A stretch of DNA of 64,000 nt from UBA2705 sp963977105 (GTDB lineage Bacteria > Pseudomonadota > Alphaproteobacteria > Micavibrionales > Micavibrionaceae). The notes beneath the pieces were generated by a model, which did no database searches, was not told the origin of the DNA, and saw only the letters and a list, made by a program, of their open reading frames with translations. A program made the position numbers and the translations under genes. This document shows, piece after piece, positions 63,207 to 64,000 of the stretch; the stretch's first letter is position 1; each line of letters starts with the position of its first letter. Where the stretch lies: NCBI GenBank assembly GCA_963977105.1, contig CAXBNI010000001.1:1240001-1304000 (forward strand), written 5' to 3'.

Positions 63207-64000
63207 TTACACTTCAGGCATGTCGCGATGCTGCGCGTTGATCACATAGTCTTTATCTTTTAAATAGGCGGCGAGTTTTTCCGTGCAATAGACGGAGCGA
63301 TGCTTACCGCCCATACAGCCAAAACCGATTGTGAAATAACTTTTGCCCTCTTTTTTATAACGCGGCAATAATAAATCGAGCATATTGGTGACATGCAGCC
63401 AAAAAGCGGCGAAGTCTGGATCGGCCTCTATATATGCGCCGACCTTACCGTATTGCCCTGTAAGCGGACGCAATGCTTTATCCCAGTGCGGATTACGCAA
63501 GAAACGCACATCAAACACCATATCAACATCGCGCGGCAGTCCCTTTTTAAAGCCAAATGATTTAACGGTAACGAGCATATTATTAACGTGGCTTGCCGCG
63601 AATTTATGATGCAAATCATCCCGCAAATCATGGACGGAATACTCACTAGTATCAATTGTGTAATCAGCCTCGCCAAGCAAAGGGAGCAGGATATCGCTTT
63701 CTAACTTAATGCCGTCTGCGACGCTACGATCTACTGCCATCGGGTGGCGGCGACGCGTTTCAGAATACCGCTTTTGTAAGATACCGTCTTCGGCGCTTAA
63801 GAAAATCAGGCGCACATCATAGCGCCCCTGCCCTTGCAGGCGCGCCATTTCTTGCAGTAATTTATCGGCTGTAAAATGGCGCGTACGCGTATCAATGCCA
63901 ATCGCAATATGGCGTGCATCATCTTCTTCGGCTTCAATCAGAGAGCCGACAATATTCAACGGCATATTATCAAACACTTCAAAGCCTAAATCTTCGAATA
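63207..64000 (-). CDS. rapZ: RNase adapter RapZ, N-terminus beyond window edge
   Basis: RapZ/YvcJ family protein; in E. coli RapZ controls glucosamine-6-phosphate synthase mRNA decay by guiding RNase E to GlmZ RNA. About 264 residues are visible, and the frame is open to base 64000, so the N-terminal Walker A is outside. Family landmarks: DLGFE-VFDNM (partial), IDTRTRHFTADKLL, LIFLSAEDGILQKRYSETRRRHPM, VKSFGFKKGLPRDVDMVFDVRFL and the C-terminal SYFTIGFGCMGGKHRSVY. The stop abuts the addA stop with no gap. Confidence 0.93.
   Translation of the reverse strand, partial: FEDLGFEVFDNMPLNIVGSLIEAEEDDARHIAIGIDTRTRHFTADKLLQEMARLQGQGRYDVRLIFLSAEDGILQKRYSETRRRHPMAVDRSVADGIKLESDILLPLLGEADYTIDTSEYSVHDLRDDLHHKFAASHVNNMLVTVKSFGFKKGLPRDVDMVFDVRFLRNPHWDKALRPLTGQYGKVGAYIEADPDFAAFWLHVTNMLDLLLPRYKKEGKSYFTIGFGCMGGKHRSVYCTEKLAAYLKDKDYVINAQHRDMPEV

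Overview
The window looks like a chromosomal segment of an alphaproteobacterium of moderate GC content. Supporting signs are a CIRCE-controlled groES-groEL operon, a 1608-residue NAD-dependent glutamate dehydrogenase, an Usg protein, LeuA, the gene order tsaE - nucleotidyltransferase - addB - addA, and RapZ. No phage, insertion sequence, integrase or CRISPR array was seen. Genus is not decidable here; a Micavibrio-like or other deep-branching lineage is only a guess. Promoters and terminators were read by eye.

Layout: 1-6.6 kb holds a 5'-truncated NhaD antiporter and two paralogous S41 peptidases flanking a SulP anion transporter. 6.9-9.1 kb is groEL-groES behind a perfect CIRCE. 9.2-22.4 kb is mostly housekeeping: PepA, an SDR protein, a GST, AsmA, Dps, a ferredoxin/flavodoxin reductase, Usg, a PAS histidine kinase, a Trm112-like protein, a HAD hydrolase and LeuA. 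22.5-23.1 kb is an unusual unit: a sigma54-type promoter, a 112-residue acidic protein with no Lys, Arg, Cys or Trp, a CA-dinucleotide microsatellite and a strong terminator. 23.1-24.5 kb carries rplK-rplA as an isolated two-gene operon. 24.5-29 kb has a PQ-loop-like membrane protein, a GGDEF-EAL protein, a dihydroorotase with a substituted metal ligand, and tRNA-Gly.

29.1-34.4 kb is the most distinctive region: three tandem, related, very large prepilin-like genes. Each has a type IV pilin N-terminus, a shared body and a Cys-containing C-terminal block. The third adds a Cys-rich extension, and two carry a motif like those in phage tail-fibre proteins. They look like orphan surface pilin-adhesins, with no pilus assembly genes nearby.

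34.4-55.4 kb mixes a methyltransferase, two putative secreted zinc metallopeptidases, NhaA, tRNA-Ala, an alternative oxidase, a Bax-inhibitor-1 protein, the glutamate dehydrogenase, an acyl-CoA synthetase, a double cold-shock protein, Aat, RecQ, a sugar transferase and a second ferredoxin reductase. 55.5-64 kb is the tsaE - nucleotidyltransferase - addB - addA operon, abutting a convergent, truncated rapZ.

Taken together the genes suggest an aerobic, possibly amino-acid-oxidising cell (large GDH, alternative oxidase, FadD, aminopeptidase) with sodium/pH homeostasis (NhaA, NhaD), AddAB recombination repair, and several exported proteases, three of which end in Pro-Ser-Val.
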